Shown: piece by piece, positions 37,095-45,807 of the stretch | Numbering within the stretch: position 1 is the stretch's first letter | How the letters are laid out: each line of letters opens with the position of its first letter | Assembly (NCBI RefSeq): GCF_001238275.1 | Contig: NZ_LGTB01000033.1 | Span: 1-64,000, forward strand | Direction: 5' to 3' | DNA: 64,000 bases | Source of the DNA: Bradyrhizobium viridifuturi | GTDB taxonomy: Bacteria > Pseudomonadota > Alphaproteobacteria > Rhizobiales > Xanthobacteraceae | Made by a program: the position numbers and the translations under genes | The notes under the pieces: generated by a model | The model's input: the letters and a program-made list of their open reading frames with translations, nothing else | What the model was told of the DNA's origin: nothing | The model's database searches: none

Positions 37095-37633
37095 GCCGTG
37101 CGCTTCTAGACCAATTGCTTGTGAGCTTACCCGCTGAGCATTGGGTAATTCTGAGTCGCGAATTCTACATCCTCGCCGGATTTGCCCGGAAAACCGAGGA
37201 CACATCCTCAGTCACGAGTTCCGACTTGTCTCAATTCGAATCCCTAAGTTCTCGTGTGTGCAGCTTTGTCGGACAGCGACTCCCCCTGAAACTGCAACCG
37301 ACACTTGGAGCTATAATTGCCTCTGACCCGTCGGCAGAAGTGCCAGAACTCCAATTCGCGTTAGAAGCGGTTGTTAAGTCTTGCTTAGCAGGTTCACCGT
37401 GGGCCCATGCGTTAGAGATGATAAGAACTCTATATCTACGCGGGGTTTCAATTCCTATGAACATTCACCAAGGAATCGACATATCTACCGAAGTGGCGGA
37501 GAAAATATCACGCGAGCTCGAGCAGTTTCCACTTCCACTCGTCGCCGCAGCCGATAGCTCGCTCCGAGCCAACGCTGGAGCGAAGGCAGAAGGGCTCCAA
37601 TCTATCGCAAGTCGAGACAAATGGTTCCGCTAA
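37095..37633 (+). pseudogene. C-terminal part of the broken nSTAND gene
   Basis: From 37095 the plus strand reads RALLDQLLVSLPAEHWVILS and continues with a long helical region to the stop at 37633 (about 179 residues), resembling the C-terminal sensor half of nSTAND proteins. The frame opens a little upstream at 37001, but that stretch is antisense to the inverted piece. The sequence is AT-richer than its neighbours. Together the three fragments give a gene with an internal deletion and an inversion; it cannot encode an intact protein. Confidence 0.55.
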
Positions 37634-37668
37634 AACGATAGTGTCGTTCTCCAAACGTATTGGATACG

Positions 37669-39336
37669 TTATGTCAAGGCGTCAGCATCGACTATGTTCG
37701 ACCCAGCATCCACAGCCACCCCAAACTCAATCTCCTGATATCCCCCCGCCGCCACGCCGTTGATGATCCCCAAGAACTTCGGCGTCCCGCCGTTGTAGAC
37801 GAAGTAGCGCACGGTCCCTTCCTCGTGCCCCGCGACGTTGGAGTTGTAGCCGGTGAACCAGGACTTGGCTTTGCGCATCAGCATGATCTCGTACATCTTG
37901 GCGACGTGCGCGGTCCAGCGCTCCTGCGCCTCCAGCGTCGCGTCGGCGCGGGTCAGGCCACGGTCCCACATGTATTGCAGCAAATTGGTGCACCAGTTGA
38001 CGCCGTTCTCGATGCCGCGCGGAAAGTTGGTCGAGGCGGAGGCGCTTTGCGGGCCGGTCGGCATCAGCAGGTTCGGGAAGCCGTGCACGAGCATGCCGAG
38101 GAAGGTCGACGGCGCCTGCTTCCATTTGTCGGCGAGTTTCTCGCCGCCGATGCCCCTGATGTCGATCAGGTCATAGGCGCCGGTGATGGCGTCGAAGCCG
38201 GTCGCGTAGACGATGATGTCGAAGTCGTAGTCGCGCGCCGATGTGCGCAGGCCGGTTTCGGTGATCCGCGCCAAGGGCGTCTCGGAGAGGTCGACGAGAT
38301 GGACGTTGTCACGGTTATAGGCCTCGAAATACCGTGTCTCCAGCGGCAGGCGCTGCACGCCGAAGCCGTGATCCCTGGGGATCAGCTTCTCGGCGACCCT
38401 GGGATCATTGACGCGGCCGCGAATGCGGCCGGCGATATATTCCGACAATTCCGCATTGGCGGCTTCATCCATGAATATCTCGCGGAAGTTCGCGAGCCAG
38501 ATGCCGAAGCCGGGTTCGTCATAGAGCTTGTCCCAGAGCTTGAGCCGCTCCTCGCGGCTCACCTCGTAGAAGCCGCGCTTGTCGGGGCCGTGCACGAAGC
38601 TGCCCGGTGTCAGCGCGCAGGCGGCGAAGATCTCGTCATAGCGCGCGCGGATGTCGGCCATCTCGGCGTCTGATATCTCGCTGTTGTTGAGCGGCGCGCT
38701 CCAGTTCGGCCGGCGCTGGAACACCGTGAGCTCGCCGACCTTGTCGGCGATCTCGCCGATCAATTGGATGCCGGTGGCGCCGGTGCCGATCACGGCGACT
38801 CTCTTGCCGGCGAGATCGACCGGCTCATGCGGCCAGTAGTAGGTATGGAACGAGCGGCCCTTGAAGTCGTCGATCCCGGGTACGCGCGGCATGGTCGGCG
38901 CCGACAGCAGGCCGATCCCCAGCACGACGAAGCGGCAGGTCAGTTCGCGGCCGTCACTGATCCTGAGCTGCCAGAGGTCGCGCGCCTCGTCGAACTGCAT
39001 GGCCTCGACCTTGCAATTGAACTGCATGTGGCGGCGCAGGTCGAACTTGTCGGCGACGTAGTTGAGGTAGCGCAGGTTCTCCGGCTGACCGGAGAAGCGT
39101 TCCTTCCAGTGCCACTCGTCGAGCAGCTCGCGCGAGAACGAGAAGCCGTAGGTGTAACTCTCCGAGTCGAAACGGCAGCCGGGATAGCGGTTCCAGTACC
39201 AGGTGCCGCCGAGATCGGGCGCGGCTTCCAGCACGGTCGCATCGATGCCGAGATCGGCGAGCCGCTTGATCTGGTAGATGCCGGCGACGCCGGCGCCGAC
39301 CACGATCACCTCGTAATGGGTTTTCGTCTCTCCCAT
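37669..39336 (-). CDS. type I Baeyer-Villiger monooxygenase
   Basis: 555 residues. Rossmann motifs VGAGVAGI (FAD, residue about 13) and GTGATGIQ (NADPH) flank the type I BVMO fingerprint FKGRSFHTYYWP near 160. LGGTWYWNRYPGCRFDSESYTY also fits cyclohexanone-monooxygenase-like enzymes. They insert one oxygen from O2 next to a ketone using FAD and NADPH. The natural substrate cannot be named. The stop lies 33 bp from the end of the broken nSTAND gene, and its 3' side marks the right edge of the island-like scar. Confidence 0.9.
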   Translation of the reverse strand: MGETKTHYEVIVVGAGVAGIYQIKRLADLGIDATVLEAAPDLGGTWYWNRYPGCRFDSESYTYGFSFSRELLDEWHWKERFSGQPENLRYLNYVADKFDLRRHMQFNCKVEAMQFDEARDLWQLRISDGRELTCRFVVLGIGLLSAPTMPRVPGIDDFKGRSFHTYYWPHEPVDLAGKRVAVIGTGATGIQLIGEIADKVGELTVFQRRPNWSAPLNNSEISDAEMADIRARYDEIFAACALTPGSFVHGPDKRGFYEVSREERLKLWDKLYDEPGFGIWLANFREIFMDEAANAELSEYIAGRIRGRVNDPRVAEKLIPRDHGFGVQRLPLETRYFEAYNRDNVHLVDLSETPLARITETGLRTSARDYDFDIIVYATGFDAITGAYDLIDIRGIGGEKLADKWKQAPSTFLGMLVHGFPNLLMPTGPQSASASTNFPRGIENGVNWCTNLLQYMWDRGLTRADATLEAQERWTAHVAKMYEIMLMRKAKSWFTGYNSNVAGHEEGTVRYFVYNGGTPKFLGIINGVAAGGYQEIEFGVAVDAGSNIVDADALT

Positions 39337-39492
39337 GATTCCCGCTCCAAAATTCTTCTTGATCTGTTGGGCCGGATTACAGACCGTTTTGCCGGATCAG
39401 GCAACCGCGCCGCAGCGCGCGACTTGCGTTGAGACGCTGCAAGCGCCACATCGATCCCTGCGTTGCAATGCGCGGAAATCCGGACGAGCGAC

Positions 39493-39888
39493 ATGGACGA
39501 CAATCTCACCGGCGTCTGGGACGGCAGCTACGTTCAGCCGAGCGGCATGGTGACGTTCCTGGCGACGCTGATCGACGCCGGCGGTGCACTCGGCGGCAGC
39601 GTGACCGAACCTTGCGTCGCACCCGGCTGCCCGATCAGCACCCACAATGCTTCGCTCTCCGGTCACCGATCAGGCAGCGCCGTCACGTTCGTCAAGCGCT
39701 ACGAGCCGGCTGGCTACGGCTACGACACCGTGCACTATGAAGGCGCGGTCAATGCCGACGCGACCGAGATCGACGGCCGCTGGAGCATCCGCGGCACGGC
39801 GTTTTCGGGACGGTTCCTGATGGTGCGCGCGACCGGGCCGGCGCAGGCGGTGACGGCCGAAGACGAGATCAAGGAGCCGGTGCGTTAG
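39493..39888 (+). CDS. hypothetical protein
   Basis: 131 residues from an ATG at 39493. The chain reads DDNLTGVWDGSYVQPSGMVT, AVNADATEIDGRWSIRGTAF and GRFLMVRATG, consistent with a small beta-sheet domain of the avidin or lipocalin-like kind (repeated G-x-W). No signal peptide. I recognise no named family. Confidence 0.65.
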   Translation: MDDNLTGVWDGSYVQPSGMVTFLATLIDAGGALGGSVTEPCVAPGCPISTHNASLSGHRSGSAVTFVKRYEPAGYGYDTVHYEGAVNADATEIDGRWSIRGTAFSGRFLMVRATGPAQAVTAEDEIKEPVR

Positions 39889-40197
39889 CGCTGACGAGAT
39901 CAGAGGAATCGAGCCGCGACCTCGCGCTGGGCAAGGCAGGGCAATCGCATATGCCTACGGCGATGTCCCGCAGTTCAGGAGGCGCGCCTGGGAGACTTCT
40001 GAATAATAGAATAATGCCACTGAGTTGCCCGACATGTCAAGTTGCCGTGTCGAATGCCGGCACGCCGGCTGCTTTGCATGGGGTTGTTTTCGATGTTTTG
40101 GCAATGCGCCCCCGAGGACGCAGGCCATATGCGGTTGGAGCCCCCTCACCCCCGCCTCTGCCCGCAGGAACGGGAGAGGAGGATCTACCGACAGCCC
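39889..40197. repeat. intergenic repeat region
   Basis: The 309-bp gap contains a stretch (about 40010-40110, with AATAATGCCACTGAG, TGCCCGACATGTCAAG and CATGGGGTTGTTTTCGATGT) that I recall as a widely repeated element of Bradyrhizobium, and a GCCCGCAGGAACGGGAGAGG piece like the REP at 11858. No gene is evident. Confidence 0.45.
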
Positions 40198-40743
40198 TCA
40201 GGCCAGCGACGCCAGCTCACGCGCGAGATTGTCGCGGGCGCGGCGGTCATAGGTCGCGGCAAAACCAGGATCGGGGAAGATCACCGGAAGCTCGGCGAAG
40301 TGCCGAAGCACCTTGGAACGACCGGCGCGATAGTCGGCATCGCCGACATGGATGAACTCCTGCCGGATCGCAGCCGCATAGGCATCGTACCGCGCGGGCT
40401 CGGCGCCGAGGATGCTGAGGTCGATCGAGATCAGGATCGCGCCGAGGCGGTCGCCGGCCTCGACATCATGCGTCTTCGTCAAACGGATCAGGCGGCCGAC
40501 CTCGTGAGCGATATCGGCGCGAACGTGCCGTTCGGCGAGCTGCGCGCTACGCTCTTCATTGTCGGGCCGGGTCGGATCGTAGACGACATCGTGCCACCAG
40601 ATCGCTTCCGACAGGATCTCACGCTCGGCCGCGGAAATGCCCTCCACGCGCGCGAGCGCCTCAAGGCAATCCTCGATATGCGCGAGGTTGTGATAGTGGC
40701 GGCCCGCCGCCGTGTAGGCGGCGGCCAATTCGTCGCTGTTCAT
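40198..40743 (-). CDS. HD-domain metal-dependent phosphohydrolase
   Basis: 181 residues from an ATG at 40743. The HD motif pieces are GRHYHNLAHIEDCLEALARV (first His) and AIWWHDVVYDPTRPDNEERS, and the next conserved Asp lies in LISIDLSILGA. This family is a compact relative of predicted metal-dependent HD hydrolases, usually acting on nucleotides. Specific substrate unknown. It diverges from the DNA glycosylase gene at 40792, 48 bp away. Confidence 0.8.
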   Translation of the reverse strand: MNSDELAAAYTAAGRHYHNLAHIEDCLEALARVEGISAAEREILSEAIWWHDVVYDPTRPDNEERSAQLAERHVRADIAHEVGRLIRLTKTHDVEAGDRLGAILISIDLSILGAEPARYDAYAAAIRQEFIHVGDADYRAGRSKVLRHFAELPVIFPDPGFAATYDRRARDNLARELASLA

Positions 40744-40791
40744 CGCCGAATGATAGAACGACAGTGGCGGAAATGGTAGGCAGGAGCCCGG

Positions 40792-41313
40792 ATGAGCGAC
40801 TTGCGCGACACCAACCTCCATCGCCTCCCCGATCAGCTCCGCGCCGATCTGCGCCTGGTGTTCGTCGGCACCGCGGCCAGCACGCGCTCCGCCGCGGTCG
40901 GGCACTATTACGCGCATCCCGGCAACCGCTTCTGGCGCGCGCTGCATGAGGCCGGCATCACGCCGCGGCGTTATCGGCCGGATGAGTTCGCAGCGCTGCT
41001 ATCGCTCGGCATCGGCTTCACCGATCTCTCCAAGACCGGCGCCGGGATGGATCATGAGATTGCGCGACAGTCGTTCGACGTTGTGGGCTTCAGAGCGAAG
41101 ATCGAGACCTACCGCCCGAGGACCATCGCGTTCACCAGCAGGAAGGCGGCGAGCCTGTTTTACAACAGGCCGACCAGCGCGCTTGCGCTGGGGCGTCAGC
41201 CATCAACGAGTGGTTTCCCTGACGTGTTCGTCCTGCCCTCGCCGTCAGGCGCGGCGTCCGGGCATTGGAGTTTGCAGCCGTGGCGCGAGCTCGCCGAGTG
41301 GATCGCATCGTAG
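40792..41313 (+). CDS. mug: G/U mismatch-specific DNA glycosylase Mug
   Basis: 173 residues of the uracil-DNA glycosylase superfamily. The opening motif LVFVGTAASTRSAAVGHYYA is followed by HPGNRFWRALHEAGIT, then TDLSKTGAGMDHEI and VLPSPSGAASGHWS. It removes uracil or ethenocytosine opposite guanine and starts base-excision repair. The TAG stop (41311-41313) is the start of a perfect 31-bp inverted repeat, which may serve as its 3' structure. Confidence 0.85.
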   Translation: MSDLRDTNLHRLPDQLRADLRLVFVGTAASTRSAAVGHYYAHPGNRFWRALHEAGITPRRYRPDEFAALLSLGIGFTDLSKTGAGMDHEIARQSFDVVGFRAKIETYRPRTIAFTSRKAASLFYNRPTSALALGRQPSTSGFPDVFVLPSPSGAASGHWSLQPWRELAEWIAS

Positions 41314-41391
41314 GATGGGTAGAGCGCAGCGAAACCCATCAACTTCCTGACCGCGAAAGAGATGGGTTTCGCTGCGCTCTACCCATCCTAC
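41310..41391. repeat. perfect 31-bp inverted repeat
   Basis: GTAGGATGGGTAGAGCGCAG through CCCATC (41310-41340) and its exact complement (41361-41391) around a 20-bp loop. The left arm begins inside the mug stop codon. From memory, this exact motif recurs in Bradyrhizobium and Rhodopseudomonas genomes. The transcript can form a very stable hairpin; no T tract follows. Confidence 0.85.
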
Positions 41392-41413
41392 AAGGCCACG
41401 AATCGAACCCCGC

Positions 41414-41848
41414 CTACTCCTTCAACGTGATCGCGAGCCCGCTGAGGTCGACATTGGCCATCAGGCCGACCTGCTTGCCGCTCAGTTCGAGCACGGCGCC
41501 GTTCTGGTTGGTCAGCAAGATGCCGCGCACGCCGGCGCCGAGCGCAACGCCCATGCCGGCCGCGGCGTAGACGCCGGCGATATCCTGCGCGCGACGGATA
41601 TTGCGCACCCGGCCTTGCAACGTGGTCTGGGAGCCGCCGAACACGAGGCCGTAATCCAGCCCGCCGGCGGTGAGCCCGTAGGTCTGGCCCTTGAAGGTCA
41701 ACACGCCCTTGCCGGCGGAGCCGCCGAAGATCCAGCCGCCCTTGAAGATGACGAGCGTCACGGCGCCCTCGTCGGCCAGCGCGGCGGACGATCCGGAGAG
41801 CAGCGCCAGCGCGAACAGCACGGCGCGGGCGGCGGATGACAGTCTCAT
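41414..41848 (-). CDS. small secreted glycine-rich hypothetical protein
   Basis: 144 residues from the ATG at 41848 (GGAGAA upstream), with a signal peptide cut near ALA-DE. The mature part has repeated Gly-rich beta segments: FKGGWIFGGSAGKGVLTFKG, GLVFGGSQTTLQGRVRNIRR and GVYAAAGMGVALGAGVRGIL. It faintly recalls SYLF/Ysc84-like lipid-binding domains but is not a clear member. Its function is unknown. It faces the mug gene. Confidence 0.65.
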   Translation of the reverse strand: MRLSSAARAVLFALALLSGSSAALADEGAVTLVIFKGGWIFGGSAGKGVLTFKGQTYGLTAGGLDYGLVFGGSQTTLQGRVRNIRRAQDIAGVYAAAGMGVALGAGVRGILLTNQNGAVLELSGKQVGLMANVDLSGLAITLKE

Positions 41849-42062
41849 GGGGGTTCTCCGGACTAAGTGAAGTCGAGATGCGAATCGCGGCAATCCAGCC
41901 GACGGGCAGGCACCCTTGAAACGCCTGCGAAACATGCGGGATTGTGCTTGTTCCTGATCTTGCGGAGTCTATCATCGGCCGCGCAGCCGCGCGACGTTGG
42001 CGCATGCGCGCGCGCCGCTTTGCCGGATCGCTGAGGAGTTTGCGCAACAGGGATCTGCACAG

Positions 42063-42488
42063 ATGCACGATTTCACCCCATTTTCCGGCTTCGCTGGCGG
42101 TGCGCTGATCGGCCTCGCCGCGGCGACGCTGATGCTGCTGACCGGGCGAATCGCGGGGATCACCGGCATCGTCGGCGGCCTGCTCCAGCCCGATACCGCC
42201 AACCGAGGCTGGCGCGTCGCGTTCATCGCGGGGCTGATCGCAGCGCCGCTGATTGCAGCGCTGTTCGGCGCGCCGCTGCCGCGGCCGGCGATGAACGGCA
42301 GCCTCGTCGTGATCGCGATCGCGGGCGTGCTGGTCGGGTTCGGCACCTGCATGGGCAACGGCTGCACCTCGGGCCACGGCGTCTGCGGCTTCGCGCGGCT
42401 GTCCGGCCGCTCGATCGTCGCCACGTTCATCTTCATGACGGCGGCGATCGCAACCGTTGCAATCGTCAGACACGGATTCGGAGGCTAA
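42063..42488 (+). CDS. YeeE/YedE family permease, first half-gene
   Basis: 141 residues with four hydrophobic segments and the family motif CMGNGCTSGHGVCGFARLSG, whose cysteines are known in E. coli YeeE to bind thiosulfate. Together with the next gene it forms the split version of YeeE/YedE; the two halves are normally one polypeptide in other bacteria. The ATG at 42063 begins at MHDFTPFSGF. Confidence 0.85.
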   Translation: MHDFTPFSGFAGGALIGLAAATLMLLTGRIAGITGIVGGLLQPDTANRGWRVAFIAGLIAAPLIAALFGAPLPRPAMNGSLVVIAIAGVLVGFGTCMGNGCTSGHGVCGFARLSGRSIVATFIFMTAAIATVAIVRHGFGG

Positions 42489-42490
42489 CG

Positions 42491-42970
42491 ATGCAAGTTC
42501 TCGCAAGCTTCATCTGCGGCCTGATCTTCGGCGCGGGCCTTCTGATCTCCGGCATGACCGACCCGCAGAAGGTGCTCGGCTTCCTCGACCTGTTCGGCGC
42601 CTGGGATGCGACGCTCGCCTTCGTGATGGCGGGCGCGGTCGCGGTCGCAGCATCCGGATTTGCGATCGCGCGGCGGCGTGCGGCGCCGGCCTTCTCCGCG
42701 CACTTCCTCTGGCCCGACCGCAACGACATCGATGCGCCGCTGGTTGCCGGCGCCGTCCTGTTCGGCATCGGCTGGGGCCTCGCCGGCATCTGCCCCGGCC
42801 CCGCGCTGGTCAATCTCGCCGGCCTCTCGCTGCCGATCGTGGTGTTCGTCGTCGCGATGCTGGCGGGCATGATCGGCCAGAATCTATTCGGCGACAATCT
42901 CGGGCGCCGCCGCACGCCGGCGTCGCACGCCATCGAGACTACTCCCCTTCCATCTCGTGCAGACGGGTGA
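42491..42970 (+). CDS. YeeE/YedE family permease, second half-gene
   Basis: 159 residues with four hydrophobic segments. The motifs are FICGLIFGAGLLISGMTDPQ and WGLAGICPGPALVNLAG, with the conserved Cys of GICPGPA. It begins two bases after the previous gene ends and is certainly co-translated. The pair probably carries a sulfur compound such as thiosulfate across the inner membrane. The RidA gene follows directly, so they may be one operon. Confidence 0.85.
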   Translation: MQVLASFICGLIFGAGLLISGMTDPQKVLGFLDLFGAWDATLAFVMAGAVAVAASGFAIARRRAAPAFSAHFLWPDRNDIDAPLVAGAVLFGIGWGLAGICPGPALVNLAGLSLPIVVFVVAMLAGMIGQNLFGDNLGRRRTPASHAIETTPLPSRADG

Positions 42971-42974
42971 TGTC

Positions 42975-43361
42975 ATGACAACGATCAAGCACTTCCCACC
43001 TCCGCCCGGCGTCACGGCGCCGCCACTCTCGTTCGGCGCCCGCGTCGGCGACCTCTTGTTCATATCAGGCATTCCCGGCTTCGACGCCAATCGGGAATTA
43101 CCCGATGGCTTCGAGGCGCAGTTCGCCAATGTCGTGACCAATTTCAAACGCGTCCTGAATGAGGCGGGCGCGACGATGCGCGATCTCGTCAAGGTCAACG
43201 TGCTGCTGACCCGCGCCTCTGACGTCGCCACGATGAACGTGCTCTACGCCGGCGCGTTCGGCCCCGCACCCTACCCCGCACGCACCACCTGCGTCGTGGT
43301 GGCGCTGCCCAATCCGAAGATGCTGATCGAGATCGAGGGCGTGGCGTCGGTGAAGGCATAG
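42975..43361 (+). CDS. RidA/YjgF family enamine/imine deaminase
   Basis: 128 residues with GDLLFISGIPGFDANRELPD, VVTNFKRVLNEAGATMRDLV and PYPARTTCVVVALPNPKML, where the Arg of PARTTC is the substrate-binding residue of RidA. Enzymes of this family hydrolyse reactive enamine/imine intermediates from PLP enzymes. The start lies four bases after the YeeE half-gene stop, suggesting one transcript. Confidence 0.85.
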   Translation: MTTIKHFPPPPGVTAPPLSFGARVGDLLFISGIPGFDANRELPDGFEAQFANVVTNFKRVLNEAGATMRDLVKVNVLLTRASDVATMNVLYAGAFGPAPYPARTTCVVVALPNPKMLIEIEGVASVKA

Positions 43362-43375
43362 CCGTCCATCCACCG

Positions 43376-43505
43376 CCGTCGTCATGGCGAAAGCCAGGAC
43401 CCATTACCCCAAATGTCGGTTGTTGCGCGACGCTGGGGCCGCGATCCCGTTTGCAATCAAATGCGGTGGTTATGGGTCCTGGCTTTCGCCAGGACGACGA
43501 CGTGG
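43376..43505. repeat. inverted repeat element
   Basis: GTCGTCATGGCGAAAGCCAG and GACCCATTA on the left match in inverse orientation TATGGGTCCTGGCTTTCGCC and AGGACGACGAC on the right, giving an element of about 130 bp. A similar architecture occurs between thiS and thiG at 31345. No coding capacity. Confidence 0.75.
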
Positions 43506-43554
43506 AGATGCCTGCGCCTGTATGCGTGCACTCACCTCGCGGCTTCAGCCGCCC

Positions 43555-44316
43555 TCAAAACAACGACCCCTGCCCGTCGTCCTCCCGCGGCGTCACCTTG
43601 CGCACTGCTACCTTCTTCGCCGCCGGCGCCTCCTCCGCCGCGATCTCCTCGGCACTCATCGGCAGCAGCAATTGCGCATCGTCGTTGGCGACCGCGTTGA
43701 CGCGCATCGTCACCTGGTGCCAGGCGAACTCGCCGACATCAGGCCCCTTCAGCAGCGGCATCACGTCGTCGACATCGTTGGGCAGGCAGTCGAGCCAGCG
43801 CGCGAATTGCTCGGGCCGGATCGTGACGGGCACGCGGTGATGCAGTTGCGCAAGATCGGGGCTCGCCGGCGCGGTGACGATCGCCACCGTGTCCTGCTCC
43901 TCACCGTTCGGCCCCATCCAGGTCTCGGCGAGCGCGGCGAAGGCGACCGGGTGGCCGTCGCGGCGATGGATGAAGAACGGCCGCTTGCGGCCGCCGGCAT
44001 CCTGCCATTCGTAATAGCCGTCGGCCGGGATCAGCGCGCGGCGCCGCTTGATCGCGTTCTTGAAGGCGGGCTTTTCCCGCACCGTCTCGGAGCGCGCGTT
44101 GATCAAGAGCGAGAATGTGCGGGGGTCCTTGACCCAGGACGGGATCAGGCCCCAGCGCATCAATTGGAAATGCCGGCCGCCGTTCTGCAGCAGCACCACC
44201 GGGATCGGCTGGGTCGGCGCAATATTATACCGCGGCGGAAAATTCGGCTGCTCGATGTAGCCGAACATTTCGCGCAAAGCCGCCGGCGGCGAGGTAATGA
44301 CAAAGCGTCCGCACAT
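43555..44316 (-). CDS. SOS response-associated peptidase, YedK/HMCES family
   Basis: 253 residues. The catalytic Cys2 (MCGRFVI) follows the removable Met; YNIAPTQ, INARSETV and GYYEWQ (active-site Glu) are all present, and HHRVPV holds the conserved His. YedK and HMCES link covalently to abasic sites in single-stranded DNA and protect the replication fork. The C-terminal 25 residues are a basic low-complexity tail. No LexA box was recognised upstream. Confidence 0.9.
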   Translation of the reverse strand: MCGRFVITSPPAALREMFGYIEQPNFPPRYNIAPTQPIPVVLLQNGGRHFQLMRWGLIPSWVKDPRTFSLLINARSETVREKPAFKNAIKRRRALIPADGYYEWQDAGGRKRPFFIHRRDGHPVAFAALAETWMGPNGEEQDTVAIVTAPASPDLAQLHHRVPVTIRPEQFARWLDCLPNDVDDVMPLLKGPDVGEFAWHQVTMRVNAVANDDAQLLLPMSAEEIAAEEAPAAKKVAVRKVTPREDDGQGSLF

Positions 44317-44378
44317 ATCCCGTCCAGAGTGGTATCTGTTTATTCAGCCTTAACTTGGACCGTTAAAGACTGCGACCA

Positions 44379-44879
44379 ATGACCTCAACGGCCGCCATAG
44401 CGGGCTCTTCCCCGCGACCGACGTACCCCGACGAGGCGCGGGCGGCTTTGTTGCGCGCCGCCAACATCAATCCCCGCACCGGGCTTGCGACCGACTACCT
44501 CAATCACTTCAACGAAGCCATCATGTTGCTGGAGATGGTACCGGACCTGCCGGAATGCGCCGACGATTTCCTGGAATGGCAGCCGCTGTCCTACGCCGAG
44601 CATTTCACCGCGTCCAATTTCAAGGCGCGTGACCTGGCGATCGAGTCCTACGAGACCGCGGATACCGGGATCCGGGCCGAATTCGACCAGCTGACCGACA
44701 GCATGACCAGGATCCTGACCGAGGTCGGGGCGGCGATGCGGCAATTGCAGCAGGACAAGAGCCGGGTCGCGCTCGCCGAACAGGCCATCGTCTGGGTCAA
44801 GCCGCTGGTGATGCAGACCGCCGGCATCATCAACGGCGCCGCAGAGGCCGATGTCGAGAGCATCATGGCGGGCGCCTGA
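44379..44879 (+). CDS. conserved hypothetical helical protein
   Basis: 166 residues. The chain is strongly alpha-helical: ATDYLNHFNEAIMLLEMVPD, then SYAEHFTASNFKARDLAIES and TEVGAAMRQLQQDKSRVALA. No membrane segment or signal peptide. I recall relatives restricted to Rhizobiales but know no function. It diverges from the YedK gene, and the 62-bp gap between them must hold both promoters. Confidence 0.7.
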   Translation: MTSTAAIAGSSPRPTYPDEARAALLRAANINPRTGLATDYLNHFNEAIMLLEMVPDLPECADDFLEWQPLSYAEHFTASNFKARDLAIESYETADTGIRAEFDQLTDSMTRILTEVGAAMRQLQQDKSRVALAEQAIVWVKPLVMQTAGIINGAAEADVESIMAGA

Positions 44880-44924
44880 GATATCGGGCAGGATGATGGT
44901 GTTGAAACTGGTGCCCTGACTGCC

Positions 44925-45344
44925 TTGACCTCTCCCGAACCTCCGATCCGCCCGCAGCTTGCCGTATCCGGCGTGATTTTCCGCGACGGCCGGGTGCTGC
45001 TGGTCCGCCGGGCCCGCTCGCCCGGCAAGGGCTTCTATTCGCTGCCCGGCGGCCGGGTCGAGTTCGGCGAGACGCTGCACACCGCCCTGCACCGGGAGAT
45101 CGACGAGGAGACCGGCCTGAGGGTCGATATCCTGGGCCTCGCCGGCTGGCGCGAGGTGCTGCCGACCGGCCCCGGCACCGGGCACTACATGATCATGACC
45201 TTCGCGGCGCGCTGGACCTCCCGCGAGCCGGTGCTGAACGACGAGCACGACGATTTCAGATGGCTGGCGCCGGAGGCGATCGGCGACCTCAAGGTCACCG
45301 GCGGCCTGCATGAGGTCATTGCGGCCGCTCAGCGGCTGGTTTGA
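44925..45344 (+). CDS. Nudix hydrolase (ADP-ribose pyrophosphatase-like)
   Basis: About 139 residues from a TTG start at 44925; no ATG is available in frame. The Nudix box GGRVEFGETLHTALHREIDE is followed by ETGL. VSGVIFRDGRVLLVRRARSP precedes it. Substrates of this branch include ADP-ribose and oxidised nucleotides; none can be assigned. It lies 46 bp after the helical gene, likely cotranscribed. Confidence 0.85.
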   Translation: MTSPEPPIRPQLAVSGVIFRDGRVLLVRRARSPGKGFYSLPGGRVEFGETLHTALHREIDEETGLRVDILGLAGWREVLPTGPGTGHYMIMTFAARWTSREPVLNDEHDDFRWLAPEAIGDLKVTGGLHEVIAAAQRLV

Positions 45345-45429
45345 GGCCTGTTTTGGAGGCTTTGGAGAGCTCTGCCGCCTTGCCTCGGGCGCATTGAGGG
45401 GGCATACCACGGCCATTCCGGAACCCCTG

Positions 45430-45807
45430 ATGATCAGAACCTTTCTCGCCGTTGTGATCCTGATGTCGGCATGCCTCGCGACGCCCGCCCGGGCGCAGGA
45501 CGCGGCTGCGCCGTTCGACGGCGACCTGCAGCGGCTGGCCGAGATCCTCGGCGCCCTGCACTACCTGCGCGGCATCTGCGGCTCCAACGAGGGCGCCAAA
45601 TGGCGCAACGAGATGCAGGCGCTGATCGACGCCGAGACCCCCTCCGGCGACCGCCGCGCCCGCATGGTCGCGGGCTTCAACCGCGGCTACAACGGCTTCC
45701 AGCAGACCTACCGGACCTGCACGCCGGCAGCTTCCGTCGCGATCCGCCGCTACATCGAGGAAGGCTCGAAAATCTCGCGCGACCTGACGGCCCGCTATGC
45801 CAACTGA
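45430..45807 (+). CDS. TIGR02301 family secreted protein
   Basis: 125 residues. Signal peptide cut near ARA-QD. The family core is LQRLAEILGALHYLRGICGS, then RMVAGFNRGYNGFQQTYRTC, with three cysteines. TIGR02301 (DUF2385) is a Rhizobiales family of unknown role. The stop overlaps the following HAD gene by 11 bases, indicating coupling. Confidence 0.85.
   Translation: MIRTFLAVVILMSACLATPARAQDAAAPFDGDLQRLAEILGALHYLRGICGSNEGAKWRNEMQALIDAETPSGDRRARMVAGFNRGYNGFQQTYRTCTPAASVAIRRYIEEGSKISRDLTARYAN

Noticed and set aside
35000..37660. An intact integrative element
   Set aside because: No integrase, relaxase or replication gene was found; only a scar with a cargo gene and a broken defence gene.
41414..41848. 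EipA (DUF1134) assignment for the secreted Gly-rich protein
   Set aside because: The Gly-rich pattern does not match the EipA core; left as hypothetical.
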